Made by a program: the position numbers and the translations under genes. A stretch of 19,697 nt of DNA from Zygnema cylindricum (taxonomy: Eukaryota; Streptophyta; Zygnematophyceae; Zygnematales; Zygnemataceae), in the NCBI GenBank assembly GCA_037447655.1, contig JBBHKE010000667.1, positions 381,068 through 400,764 on the forward strand. The letters are read 5' to 3'. The notes under the pieces were generated by a model. It did not search any database, was not told where the DNA came from, and saw only the letters and a list, made by a program, of their open reading frames with translations. Below, in pieces: positions 7,425-15,968 of this stretch (positions are counted from its first letter, which is position 1; each line of letters begins with the position of its first letter).

Positions 7425-7745
7425 GCGCCTCGACAGCGGAATAAGAAGCTTGATGAGTTTCTTACCGGTCTAGGATATATTCGGATCAGCTCATATCACT
7501 CAATCTATGTTTTCGAAGATGAAGAAGGTTTTATATTTATTGCAATTTATGTTGATGATTTGCTTGTTTTAAGTAAATCAATGGAAAAAATTAATAAACT
7601 AAAAACCAATCTTAAGGGGAGATTTGAAATGAAGGATATCGGGGAAGAAAAATATATTTTGGGAATTCAAGTAGAGAGAGACCGAAAAAGAAAAATTATA
7701 AGATTGACTCAAAAGGAAGCAATAGGGAACATGCTTGAAAAATAA
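7425..7745 (+). pseudogene. RT second half of element A
   Basis: In the same frame after the TAG at 7422-7424: RNKKLDEFLTGLGYIRISSYHSIYVFEDEEG, then the catalytic YVDDLLVLSKSMEKINKL and ILGIQVERDRKRKIIRLTQKEAIGNMLEK. It ends at TAA 7743-7745. Compared with C, 11 bases are deleted at this point, creating the stop and shifting the frame. The YVDD aspartates are intact. Confidence 0.88.
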
Positions 7746-8532
7746 AGCTAATAGTTGTACAACTCCAATGGAGTTGAAGAAGGGAAGTGAGGGGAGTGAT
7801 GAAGGAGGAGTCATAGTCTTAGACGAGGAATTATCTCCAGAAGAACAGAAGTTCATGCAGACTATTCCTTACAGGCAAGTAGTGGGAAGTCTAATCTATT
7901 TTATGAATTGTACCCGGCCGGATTAAACTGCAGCTGTAGGAGTGCTGAGTAGAAGTCTAAATGCTCCCACTAAGAAGGATTAGGAGGCAGCTAAAAGAGT
8001 TCTTAGATACTTGATAGGAACTAGGGATCTATGGTTGCATTTGGGTGGGGAGAATACTGACATCACTACTTGGAGTGATGCTAGTTATGGTGATGCTCCG
8101 ATGAGGAGATGCACTTCTGGATATGTATTATATGTGGGTGATAGGGCTTGCTGTTGGAGTAGCAAACAGCAAAAGGTCATTGCTCAGTCCACCATGGAAG
8201 CTGAGTATATGGCCTCTTGCTCTGCTGTAAAAGAATTGATGTGGGTCAAGTCTTTACTTGGTGAACTTGGTCATCTTAAGAGTGGTGTGCAGAAAATATT
8301 TTGTGATAATCAAGCAGCAATCGCTATTTCTGCCAATCCTAAACATCATTTTAAAGCTAAACACATGGACATTAGACTCATCTTTGTAAGAGAGAAAGTA
8401 GAAAATAAAATAATCAGTTTAGAGTACCGACCAGATAGTGAGATGGTAGCAGATATGATGACCAAACCTGTGCCTTCCCCTAAGCTAATTTTCTGCAGAG
8501 AGAAGTGTGGTCTGAAATTAAAGATTGACTAG
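7735..8532 (+). pseudogene. RT end and RNase H of element A
   Basis: After the 11-base deletion the frame reads ANSCTTPMELKK, PYRQVVGSLIYFMNCTRPD, then TAA (7924-7926) and TAG (7981-7983), followed by an open RNase H: TTWSDASYGDAPMRRCTSGY, AQSTMEAEYMASCSAVKELMWVKSLL, FCDNQAAIAISANPKHHFKAKHMDIR, VADMMTKPVPSPK. The acidic RNase H residues (D in WSDAS, E in MEAEY, D in CDNQAA) are kept. It ends 13 bases before the 3' LTR, overlapping the start of the polypurine tract region. Confidence 0.9.
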
Positions 8533-8545
8533 AAAATAAGGGGAG
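8533..8545 (+). promoter_or_regulatory. Polypurine tract of element A
   Basis: AAAATAAGGGGAG lies directly against the LTR start TGTAG (8546). Purine-rich except for one T, it would prime plus-strand DNA. B and C have nearly the same tract at their 3' LTRs. Confidence 0.85.
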
Positions 8546-9453
8546 TGTAGAAATTAATGGTTTTGAGTATTTTCTAGGTCTGAATAGAAAGAAAGAAGCC
8601 GAGGCAGTCTACCTCTAACTTCTCTCTCCAACTCTCAAACTTGTCGCAGTCACTGAGAAATCGGAGAGGAAGTTAGAGCCATGGCTACCTAGGCTATCCT
8701 CAGGTTTACGGAAAATTTATATTAGTTCGGGTTTATTTATTTAAAAGGTATGTGCCGGCGGCAAGAATTGATCCTTGTACCTACCGGCCGGCAAATAGGA
8801 AATAGCCGGTAGCCTTAGCCGTTAAGTCTAGGAGTCATAATACGTAGTATATAGTTTGATAGTTATTTAAATATGTATACGTACGATTATTTATTTAACT
8901 ATAATAGATTACGGGATACATAGATCCGGTAATATATAAAGTACGGATTACGGTACGGACTATAAATCAATACCGCGCATTTGTTTCGTAAATGAAACAA
9001 ATACCGCACATGTATTTATTACGGCTACCATTAAATAAGATTCTAATCGGACGGCCACTATAAGCGCCAAGATCGCGGAGGAAGTTTTCGGCGGTTTGTG
9101 GCCATCGCCACATCAGATGACGCGTGGCGAAATGTCGTTGGATCGTGGAATCCCCAGAGATTATGGCATCAAACCTGGATATGACATGTGTCGACATTTA
9201 GGCCTTGTCGTACAATGTCCGTACCTAAAGTACACCGGCAGCTGTACTTTTGCGTACGGAACACAATTCTGATTGGTTTCGTACATCAGTAGATAAAGTC
9301 TTTGAGTGAGATAGGACTTAGAAAAATTAGGAGATAGGACCCTCTCTCCTAGAGAGCCTCTGTACAAAAGGTCAACTTTGACCCTCCATAACTTACTGCT
9401 CAGGGAAGCAAATTCAGAGATTCTTTTTGCTATCGACTCAGGGGAGTCTTGTC
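8546..9453 (+). repeat. 3' LTR of element A, first 908 bp
   Basis: Homologous to 4416-5324, with the same internal signals offset by 4130 bases: foldback 8597-8695, antisense tRNA-like unit 8743-8828, TATA 8933-8940, small ORF 9132-9272, GTAC hairpin 9219-9259. It is cut by element B after TTGTC (9449-9453). The remaining 140 bases are at 15829-15968. Confidence 0.95.
9449..9453. repeat. Target-site duplication of element B (left), TTGTC
   Basis: TTGTC precedes TGCAATT, the terminus of B, and recurs at 15824-15828 after the other terminus CAACA. Confidence 0.93.
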
Positions 9454-9781
9454 TGCAATTCTGTGTCCTCCATTGGACTACAGAATACAAGAAGCCTCTA
9501 TATAGTATTTAACTAACCCACTTTAAGCCACAACCACTTCTGCCCTAGAAGGCAAACTGAGAATTTGACTGCACCCCTGTGTAGCGTGGACTCCCCTGAG
9601 TCCGTAGCAAAAAGAATCACTGAAAACGGCCAACCAGGCGATAAGTTATGAGCCGGCAAAAATGCCAATTTATACAAAGCTCTCTTAGAGAGAGGTGTCT
9701 ATCTACCAAATATTTCCTAAGTCCTAAATCCCTCTCACAACCTCTATCTACTAAAGTACGAACCAATCGTATTACTGTAAA

Positions 9782-9818
9782 GTACAGAAAGGTACTATGG
9801 CCGATGTACTTTCTGTAC
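9782..9818 (-). other. GTAC hairpin in B LTR (3' copy)
   Basis: GTACAGAAAG-TAC (9782-9795, one bulged G) pairs with GTACTTTCTGTAC (9806-9818) around a 10-nt loop. The 5' LTR copy is at 15150-15186. It is equivalent in position to the A and C hairpins, but the stem sequence differs. Confidence 0.7.
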
Positions 9819-10178
9819 GGCCGGTGTACGACAAGGCTCTTGAGTGGACGCGTGTCATTTTTCCACTTGTCCGTATTTCCTCCGGAATTCCCACGACCGA
9901 ATGTCATCCTTCCACGCGGCGCCACGTCATGCCACGTCCATAAAATCCAAAGTGACCATTCCGCGATCTCGGCGACGACGTGCGCCGTCGGATTAAATCC
10001 GACATTAAATGTCGACCGTTAAAAGTGTCTGTTTCATTTGTTTCGTGCGAAATGACGTTTCGCACTAAACCTTAACAAGTTCTATGTTCGTTTCGTTTCA
10101 TATTCCAGTTAGATCATTTCGGTACTATACAACAGTTTATATATGAATGAAACCCTATATAATCTAACGGACTTCTAC

Positions 10179-10254
10179 GACTGACTGGTTACAGCTAACG
10201 GCTACGCCGCGCTCTACCGGTCGGGGGTTCGAGTCCTGCCGGACTCAACCTTTT
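10179..10254 (+). other. Antisense tRNA-like unit in LTR (element B, 3' LTR)
   Basis: Plus strand, opposite to B: A-box-like GACTGACTGGTTACAGC (10179-10195), a perfect B box GGTTCGAGTCC (10226-10236) and TTTT (10251-10254). The spacing fits a Pol III internal promoter within a tRNA-sized 76-base unit. The acceptor stem does not close and the T stem has a mismatch, so it is not a working tRNA. Whether Pol III transcribes it is inference. Confidence 0.6.
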
Positions 10255-10258
10255 GTTG

Positions 10259-10278
10259 AGAGTGACTTAAGTCACTCT
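10259..10278. repeat. 20-bp perfect palindrome beside the tRNA-like unit
   Basis: AGAGTGACTTAAGTCACTCT, five bases after the T4 run. A second copy is at 15627-15646. It contains two inverted TGACT half sites that could bind bZIP-type factors, or could act as a short terminator-like hairpin. Confidence 0.7.
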
Positions 10279-10300
10279 TTAGTCCTTCCTATGGAGCTGA

Positions 10301-10386
10301 GGCAGCCATGGCTCCATCGCTCTCTCTCTCTTTCAGTGACTACAACAAGTATGGGGGAGAGAGAGAAGAGATGGAGGCAGGCTGCC
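10301..10386 (-). other. U3 foldback with conserved loop (element B)
   Basis: The arms are 10301-10330 (GGCAGCC..TCCATC..CTCTCTCTC) and 10357-10386, its near-complement. The loop includes, on the minus strand, ACTTGTTGTAGTCAC (10350-10336). The same arrangement is found in A and C. The second copy is at 15669-15754. Confidence 0.65.
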
Positions 10387-10455
10387 ATCATTTCTTATAT
10401 ATGTTTCCGCTAATTTATTTTAAACTAGAAAATACAAAAACTACTTATTTCAACA

Positions 10456-10468
10456 CTCCCCTTATTTT
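10456..10468 (-). promoter_or_regulatory. Polypurine tract of element B
   Basis: The minus strand reads AAAATAAGGGGAG against the LTR start at 10455, the same 13 bases as in A. Confidence 0.85.
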
Positions 10469-11026
10469 CTAGTCTATTTTTAATTTTTCTTTTAATCCAC
10501 ATTTTTCCCTGCAGTATTTTAATTTTGGCGAGGGTACAGGTTTGGTCATCATGTCCGCTACCATTTCCTCATCAGATCTATATACAAGATTCACTATTTT
10601 ATTCTCAACTTTTTCTCTTACAAAACTTAATCTTATGTCCATATGTTTAGCCTTAAAATGATGTTTTGGATTTGCTGCAATTGCTATGGCCGCTTGATTA
10701 TCACAAAACACTTCATGCACTCCCTTCTTCATATACCCAAGTTCTTGCAGCAAGGACTTGACCCACATCAACTCTTTCACAGCAGAACAAGAGGCCATGT
10801 ACTCAGCCTCCATGGTGGACTGTGCAACCACCTTTTGTTGCTTACTCCTCCAACAGCATGCACCTTCCCCAACATACAACACATACCCAGAAGTGCATCG
10901 TCTCATAGGTGCGTCCCCCTAACTGGCATCACTCCAAGTAGTGATGTCAGTGTGCTCCCCTCCCAAATGCAACCATAACTCTCTGGTTCCAATGCAACCA
11001 TAACTCTCTGGTTCCAACCAGATATC
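10469..11026 (-). pseudogene. RNase H of element B, frameshifted start
   Basis: RNase H removes the RNA strand during reverse transcription. Its N-terminus is damaged by the frame loss near 11045, by a tandem duplication of 25 bp (10966-10990 and 10991-11015) and by a TAG (10919-10921) where A and C have Tyr in SDASYGD. From 10906 it is clean: MRRCTSGYVLYVGEGACCW, AQSTMEAEYMASCSAVKELMWVKSLL, VFCDNQAAIAIAANPKHHFKAKHMDIRLSFVREK, VADMMTKPVPSPKL. It ends at the polypurine tract. Confidence 0.9.
10966..11015. repeat. 25-bp tandem duplication in B RNase H
   Basis: AATGCAACCATAACTCTCTG plus GTTCC occurs twice head to tail. A and C have one copy. As 25 is not a multiple of three, it shifts the frame. 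It is probably a replication slip. Confidence 0.93.
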
Positions 11027-12040
11027 TCATGACTCTCTTGGCAACTCCCAATCCCTCTTCCTATGATCATTCAGACTCCTACTGAGTACTCCAACTGCTG
11101 CCGCTATGTCCGGCCTGGTACAATTCATAAAATAGATTAAACTTCCTACGACCTGTCTATAAGGGATACTCTTCATAAACTCTCTCTCTTCAATACTCAT
11201 TTGATCATCTAAGATAATTACTCCTCCTTCTACACTCCCATCACTTACTTTTTTCAAGTCCATGGGAGTGGTACAACTGTTAGCATTTTCCATCTGGAAT
11301 TTCTCAAGCATATTACCTATTGCTTCTTTCTGAGTAAGTTTGATAATCTTCTTCCCCCTATCTCTCTCCATCTGAATCCCCAAAATATATTTTGCCTCCC
11401 CTAAATCCTTCATATCAAATCTGCTTCTAAGTTCTGTTTTTAACTTATTGATCTTTTCCAAGGATTTACTCAACACAAGCAGATCATCCACATAAATTGC
11501 AATAAAAATGACACCATTCTCATCTTCAAACATATAGATAGAATGGTCAGAGCTTATACGGATATATCCCAGACTGGTAAGAAACTCATCTAGTTTCTTG
11601 TTCCACTTTCGGGGAGTCTGCTTTAGTCTATATAAGGACTTTATGAGCCTGCAGACTTTGCTCTCTTCTCCTTCCTCCACGAACCCCTCGGGTTTTCTCA
11701 TGAAAATTTCTTCCTCTAACTCACCATTAAGAAACGCAGTCTTAATGTCCATCTGATGGATTTCCATGTCTTCCGCTGCTGCCAGGCTGAGGAGAATCCT
11801 TACTGATGGGAACCGAACAACTGGAGCAAATGTCTCCTCATAGTCAATCCCTTCCTTTTGGGTGAACCCCTTCGCTACCAATCGAGCCTTATATCTTTCA
11901 ATGGTATTATCTGGGTTTAGTTTTAGTTTAAATACCCATTTACACCCAATAGGTTTTCTGTCTGGAGGACAATCTGCTAATTCCCAGGTATTTGCTTCCA
12001 TAATAGAAGCCATCTCATCATTTATAGCTCTAATCCATCT
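11027..12040 (-). pseudogene. Reverse transcriptase of element B
   Basis: In the same frame as the protease-integrase ORF after TAA 12041-12043. It reads GCKWVFKLKLNPDNTIERYKARLVAKGFTQKEGIDYEETFAPVVRF, HQMDIKTAFLNGELEEEIFM with the first catalytic Asp, KSLYRLKQTPRKWNKKLDEFL, then YVDDLLVLSK (11494-11483 encodes YVDD), YILGIQMERDR, LTQKEAIGNMLEKFQ and PYRQVVGSLIYFMNCTRPDIAAAVGVLSRSLN. All three catalytic Asp residues are intact. A one-base loss near 11045 shifts the frame just before RNase H, giving a stop at 11027. Confidence 0.93.
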
Positions 12041-13969
12041 TTATTTCTCTGGACTATTCACTGCCTCCGAGTAAGACTGAGGCTCATCAGGGTGAGATAG
12101 CTTAGTTACCTTATGAGCGGCTTGTTTTTCCTGTAATCTTTTCCTGCTCCTCCTTCCTCCCTCAAACTCCGAAGCAAGAATGGATGGAAGTCTTGGATTT
12201 CTTCTCACTGTTTCATCGGCTCCCCTGTCCATGGAAACCGGTTCTTGTCCCGCTTCTTCTATCTCCTCGAAGTCCATAGGAGTATGTGAGGTTTCCGGTG
12301 AGTCTCCTGTATCTTGGATCTCCCCTGAATCTGTAATCACAGTGTCACCCATGTCCCTTTCGGGAACGACCGAGTGCTCCTCACTTTCGGACTCAAATCT
12401 GATCCTTATCTTCTTTGTATATTTGAAGGGGTCAAATGACTTCCCCTCATCCATGACAACTAAGTGTTTGACCATAATGATATCTTCCTTTGCTAAGTCA
12501 TAGACTCTATATCCCTTAACATCCTCATCATATCCCACAAAGTATCCAGGTTTTCCCTTAGCATCTAGTTTCCATTTTTTCTTATCCGTGTCAAGACTGT
12601 AAACTTGGCTACCAAATACTTTAAGGTGTGAGATATTTGGTTTCCTTCCAACCCATCTCTCATAAGGTGTCACTCCATTTACAGCTGAGGTAAGGACTCT
12701 ATTCTTAATATAGTTGGCACAGTTCATTGCCTCCGCCCAAAATCTTTTTCCTATTTTCTTGTCTGCCAACATACTGCATGCATTATCTCCTAGTGTTCTA
12801 TTCAACCTCTCAGCTACCCCATTTTGTTCCGGGTTATATAGTACAGTTTTCTGGTGTTGCACTCCCTCATCTCTCAGATATTCCTCAAACTGGTTAGAGG
12901 TATATTCCCCCCCATTATCACTCCTTATCCTCTTAATAGGGGTTTCATACAACTTCTCACTCCAAGCTTTATATTCTTTGAAGTAAGTGGATGCTTCAGA
13001 CTTATTTTTCAGAAAGTATACTCTAGAGTATCTAGACCAATCATCAGTTATTGTCATCATAAACCTCTTTCCTCCAACCGAAGGTACTTTTGCAGGTCCC
13101 CAAATATCTGTGTGGACCAAATCTAACACTTTCTCACCTCTATATGTGGCGGCTTTGGGAAAGGGAAGTCTGTGAGCCTTACCTTGAGCAAAACCACTAC
13201 AATCATCCATTATTTCATTATCCCCAAACTGAATGCCATCTACTACCCCAAGCTTTTTCATTTCCCTTAACCTATCAAAATGCACATGCCCCAAACGCTT
13301 ATGCCAAATCATCACCTTAGGAACACCAACATAGTAAGCATTCTTCTTTTCATTACTCAAGTTAAGCCTAAACATTCCTTGGCTACCCTTATCTGCTGTG
13401 AAGTAAACTTCATTCCCATACTTAGCTGTAAAGACTCCCTTCCTGGTGAAGGTATCAAACTCTTTGTCATCTAACACAGACGTAGAGACAAGATTTTTAC
13501 TCAACTGAGGAATGTAAAGTACATCTGAGAATGTAAGTATAGAGGTCTTACCCTCCACTAAGACTTTCAGATCTACTGATCCCACTAGATCTGTAGTAAC
13601 CACTCTCCCATCCCCATACTCTATCTCTACAGTAGGAATCTTTCGTAGCTTAGTGAAGAGTTCTTTATCACGGCACATATGCATGGATGCACCTGAGTCG
13701 ATGATCCATCCTTCCTGTGGAGCTTCCCGAATTGCTCCAAGGGCACACTTCTGCCTCCGAGGGATCTCCTTCTCCTCCAGACTCTCGTGAAGAAGAAGCT
13801 CCCCGTCCTCCTCAGATGACTCATCCTCGATTTCTCCTGACACTTTTGTAACCACAAGTGCCTTTTTCTTCCCTCCGGAAGAACCCCCTCCACGGTTTTC
13901 TTGGAGCCTCAGCTCTGACAACTTGACACAATCTGCAATAAAATGTCCCGGCTTTTGCAATAATGACAA
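12041..13969 (-). pseudogene. Protease-integrase polyprotein segment of element B
   Basis: It overlaps the gag end in a different frame. Visible in order: the second half of the zinc knuckle (residues about 6-14), an acidic linker, protease GWIIDSGASMHM (catalytic D91), SDVLYIPQLSKNLVS, the pre-integrase HHCC region (H223, H228, C257, but the second Cys is Phe at 260 in CSGF), and the integrase core D288 (VHTDIWGP), D351 (RSDNGGEY) and E387 (NGVAERLNR), with the canonical D-x35-E spacing. The C-terminal GKPGYFVGYDEDVKGYRVYDL block is followed by an acidic linker to SYSEAVNSPEK. A TAA at 12041-12043 interrupts the frame, which continues into RT. Confidence 0.92.
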
Positions 13970-14841
13970 AGACCCTTTGGGGGGCTCTGTCCCCCAGAAT
14001 TATCTCTTTCCCCTCTATAAGGTTTCTTCGGATCCTTCCCCCATCGGTCCCCTCCTGCTGCTAGAGCTTGAATGCTCTTTCCTCCTCTCCTAATCTCCAT
14101 TGTGTTTTTTTGCACAAGTATCATCCTGACTTCTGTGTTCCATTTCCATGAACTATCAGGCATTCCCTGTACTCGGTACACTATGTTTTCGAACTCATCT
14201 GGTAATTTCATGATAAGGGTGTTAACTTTCATTTTCATTGTACTTGTCCACCCGGCACTTTCCATTTCCATATACAAACAAGAAAGATCATTACAGTAAT
14301 CTAACATCTTTCCTCCTTTATAAGTGTAACTCAATAGATTTTGCTCAGCCAACTGGAGCTCCTGAATAGTTCCAGCTCTATAAATCTCCACCAAACTCTC
14401 CCACAATTCCTCTGCCTTGTAAATGTGAAGATGAGGAGTGGCCAAACCTTCAGTGAGGTGCCTCAAAATGAAGTTCTTGGCAGCCATTTTTACATCCTCC
14501 CACATTTGAGTATCGTTCTCCACGGTCTTCACGGTCGCCTTTCCCGATACTGTGGCAATAGGAGTGAGGGGTGTCTCTTTCCCTTTCTCCTTTTTGGACA
14601 CACTGCTGTCCCCATCATCTGCCTTCTCCGCTGAGGCAGCCGTTGTTGCAGAAAACCTTACTCCCCCAAATCCTGGTGGAGTTCCCGAAGGTGGACGTTT
14701 CACTTGTCCACTGACGATACCCCAGTATCGTTTTTCACACAAAGCTCCCATCATCATGGATTCCCAATAGATGAACCTAGATCCATTGAAGGTGGGCACC
14801 CTAGAGGGTGGGCCCATAACTTGCAATTCTGTGTCCTCCAT
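13909..14841 (-). pseudogene. Copia Gag of element B
   Basis: It starts at the ATG in the LTR (MEDTEL) and reads through the PBS (QVMGPPSRVPTFNGSRFIYWESMMMGALCEKRYWGIVSG). A low-complexity Ala/Ser/Lys segment (about 70-110) is followed by the gag domain NFILRHLTEGLATPHLHIYKAEELWESLVEIYRAGTIQELQLAEQNLLSYTYKGGKMLDYCNDL..LIMKLPDEFENIVYRVQ. The first half of the zinc knuckle (CHYCK) is in this frame. The second half (PGHFIADC) is in the next frame, at the start of the following ORF. The frame change is at an AAAAG run near 13947. The ORF ends in a tail unlike Gag after the shift. Confidence 0.88.
14807..14820 (-). promoter_or_regulatory. Half-tRNA type primer-binding site of element B
   Basis: The plus strand reads GGTGGGCCCATAAC, identical (with T for U) to the anticodon stem/loop of initiator tRNA-Met as I recall it for plants, so the minus strand is its complement. 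It lies one base after the LTR end at 14822, the same arrangement as in A. Confidence 0.85.
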
Positions 14842-14984
14842 TGGACTACAGAATACAGGAAGCCTCTAGATAGTATTTAACTAACCCACTTTAAGCCACA
14901 ACCACTTCTGCCCAAGAAGGCAAACTGAGAATTTGACTGCACCCCTGTGTAGCCTGGACTCCCCTGAGTCTGTAGCAAAAAGAA

Positions 14985-15293
14985 TCACTGAAAACGGCCA
15001 ACCAGGCGATAAGTTATGAGCCGGCAAAAATGCCAATTTATACAAAGCTCTCTTAGAGAGAGGTGTCTGTCTACCAAATATTTCCTAAGTCCTAAATCCC
15101 TCTCACAACCCCTATCTACTAAAGTACGAACCAATCGTATTACTGTAAAGTACAGAAAGGTACTATGGCCGATGTACTTTCTGTACGGCCGGTGTACGAC
15201 AAGGCTCTTGAGTGGACGCGTGTCATTTTTCCACTTGTCCGTATTTCCTCCGGAATTCCCGCGACCGAATGTCATCCTTCCACGCGGCGCCAC
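14985..15293 (-). CDS. Leader ORF of element B (102 codons), unknown
   Basis: A sense-strand ORF in the R/U5 leader, ending 144 bases before the gag ATG. It encodes an Arg/Gly/Lys-rich N-terminus (MAPRGRMTFGRGNSGG) and then hydrophobic and basic residues, with no domain known to me. The copy in the other LTR (9617-9925) encodes the identical protein; the three base differences I see between the copies inside the ORF are all synonymous. Partial peptide similarity to the 46-codon leader ORF of A covers the GTAC hairpin. It could be a real accessory protein, a uORF or a by-product of the RNA structure. Confidence 0.3.
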   Translation of the reverse strand: MAPRGRMTFGRGNSGGNTDKWKNDTRPLKSLVVHRPYRKYIGHSTFLYFTVIRLVRTLVDRGCERDLGLRKYLVDRHLSLRELCINWHFCRLITYRLVGRFQ

Positions 15294-15546
15294 GTCATGC
15301 CATGTCCATTAAATCCAAAGTGACCATTCCGCGATCTCGGCGACGACGTGCGCCGTCGGATTAAATCCGACATTAAATGTCGACCGTTAAAAGTGTCTGT
15401 TTCATTTGTTTCGTGCGAAATGACGTTTCGCACTAAACCTTAACAAGTTCTATGTTCGTTTCGTTTCATATTCCAGTTAGATCATTTCGGTACTATACAA
15501 CAGTTTATATATGAATGAAACCCTATATAATCTAACGGACTTCTAC

Positions 15547-15622
15547 GACTGACTGGTTAGAGCTAACGGCTACGCCGCGCTCTACCGGTCGGGGGTTCGA
15601 GTCCTGCCGGACTCAACCTTTT
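15547..15622 (+). other. Antisense tRNA-like unit in LTR (element B, 5' LTR)
   Basis: As at 10179-10254. The B box is at 15594-15604 and TTTT at 15619-15622. The A box here reads GACTGACTGGTTAGAGC, closer to a tRNA D arm (GGTTAGAGC), so the other copy carries the newer change. Confidence 0.6.
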
Positions 15623-15823
15623 GTTGAGAGTGACTTAAGTCACTCTTTAGTCCTTCCTATGGAGCTGAGGCAGCCATGGCTCCATCGCTCTCTCTCTCTT
15701 TCAGTGACTACAACAAGTATGGGGGAGAGAGAGAAGAGATGGAGGCAGGCTGCCATCATTTCTTATATATGTTTCCGCTAATTTATTTTAAACTAGAAAA
15801 TACAAAAACTACTTATTTCAACA

Positions 15824-15828
15824 TTGTC
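15824..15828. repeat. Target-site duplication of element B (right), TTGTC
   Basis: Second copy of the 5-base target sequence. The A LTR resumes right after it. Confidence 0.93.
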
Positions 15829-15968
15829 TTCACACGGGTGAAGGTGGTCAGAGTTTTTGTCTGCCAGGGTGGCAGTTATTTTTGCTTACACACAAAGGGG
15901 TCAGGATTATCCTAGAGGCTTCTTCGAAGCTGTCCACTGTGAGGACTTATGGAGGTCTCAGAGTTTCA
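15829..15968 (+). repeat. 3' LTR of element A, last 140 bp
   Basis: Matches 5323-5462 (TTCACA.GGGTGAAGGTGGTCAGAG to the terminal TTTCA) with about six differences. It contains the duplicated gag start ATG at 15949. CTTCT follows at once. Adding the 908 bp left of B gives 1048 bp, against 1047 bp for the 5' LTR. Confidence 0.95.

Larger units (their letters stand above)
9454..10455 (-). repeat. 3' LTR of element B
   Basis: On the minus strand it starts TGTTGAAATAAG (10455) and ends AATTGCA (9454). It contains the foldback (10301-10386), a 20-bp palindrome (10259-10278), the antisense tRNA-like unit (10179-10254), TATATAAA (10143-10136), a GTGCGAAA/TTTCGCAC hairpin (10045-10065), a GTAC hairpin (9782-9818), a leader ORF copy (9617-9925), and the first codons of gag at its end. 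Confidence 0.95.
9454..15823 (-). mobile_element. Ty1/copia element B (minus strand), full length
   Basis: It is 6370 bp with two 1002-bp LTRs, 5-bp target duplications, a half-tRNA PBS, a polypurine tract and gag-PR-INT-RT-RNase H in copia order. The LTRs differ at about 11 positions by hand count (about 1 percent), making it the youngest datable insertion here. Its reading frame carries a frame change in the gag zinc knuckle, a TAA between integrase and RT, and a frameshift, a 25-bp duplication and a TAG near RNase H. This copy is therefore probably dead, though structurally complete. Confidence 0.96.
14822..15823 (-). repeat. 5' LTR of element B
   Basis: The same length (1002 bp) as 9454-10455, with about 11 differences. 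TATATAAA is at 15511-15504 (minus). The tRNA-like unit is at 15547-15622 on the plus strand, the palindrome at 15627-15646 and the GTAC hairpin at 15150-15186. The last 20 bases hold the gag ATG (14841), and the PBS follows after one base. Confidence 0.95.
4416..15968 (+). mobile_element. Ty1/copia element A (plus strand), interrupted by element B
   Basis: It is bounded by TG...CA LTRs and CTTCT duplications. Without B and its duplicated TTGTC it is 5178 bp: LTR 1047 bp, internal 3083 bp, LTR 1048 bp (908 + 140, split by B). The domain order gag, integrase, RT, RNase H is copia-type. About 1.4 kb present in the related element B (end of gag, zinc knuckle, protease, integrase N-terminus) is deleted, and several stops follow, so it is non-autonomous. 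Its LTRs differ at about 30 sites (hand count, near 3 percent), so it is older than B. Confidence 0.95.

Noticed and set aside
9455-9580. A second, truncated B element next to B's 3' LTR (copy of the gag leader at 9454-9580)
   Set aside because: The copy is simply the end of the LTR. The B LTR extends to the TTGCA inside gag codons 6-7, both LTRs are then 1002 bp, and the TTGTC duplications abut them.
9648-10022. Plus-strand ORF of 124 codons in the B LTR (also 15016-15312)
   Set aside because: It is antisense to B and ends differently in the two LTRs. No motif was recognised. The sense-strand leader ORF is the better candidate.
10179-10254. True tRNA gene
   Set aside because: The B box is perfect, but no acceptor stem closes and the T stem has a mismatch. 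It lies inside an LTR and is called only tRNA-like.
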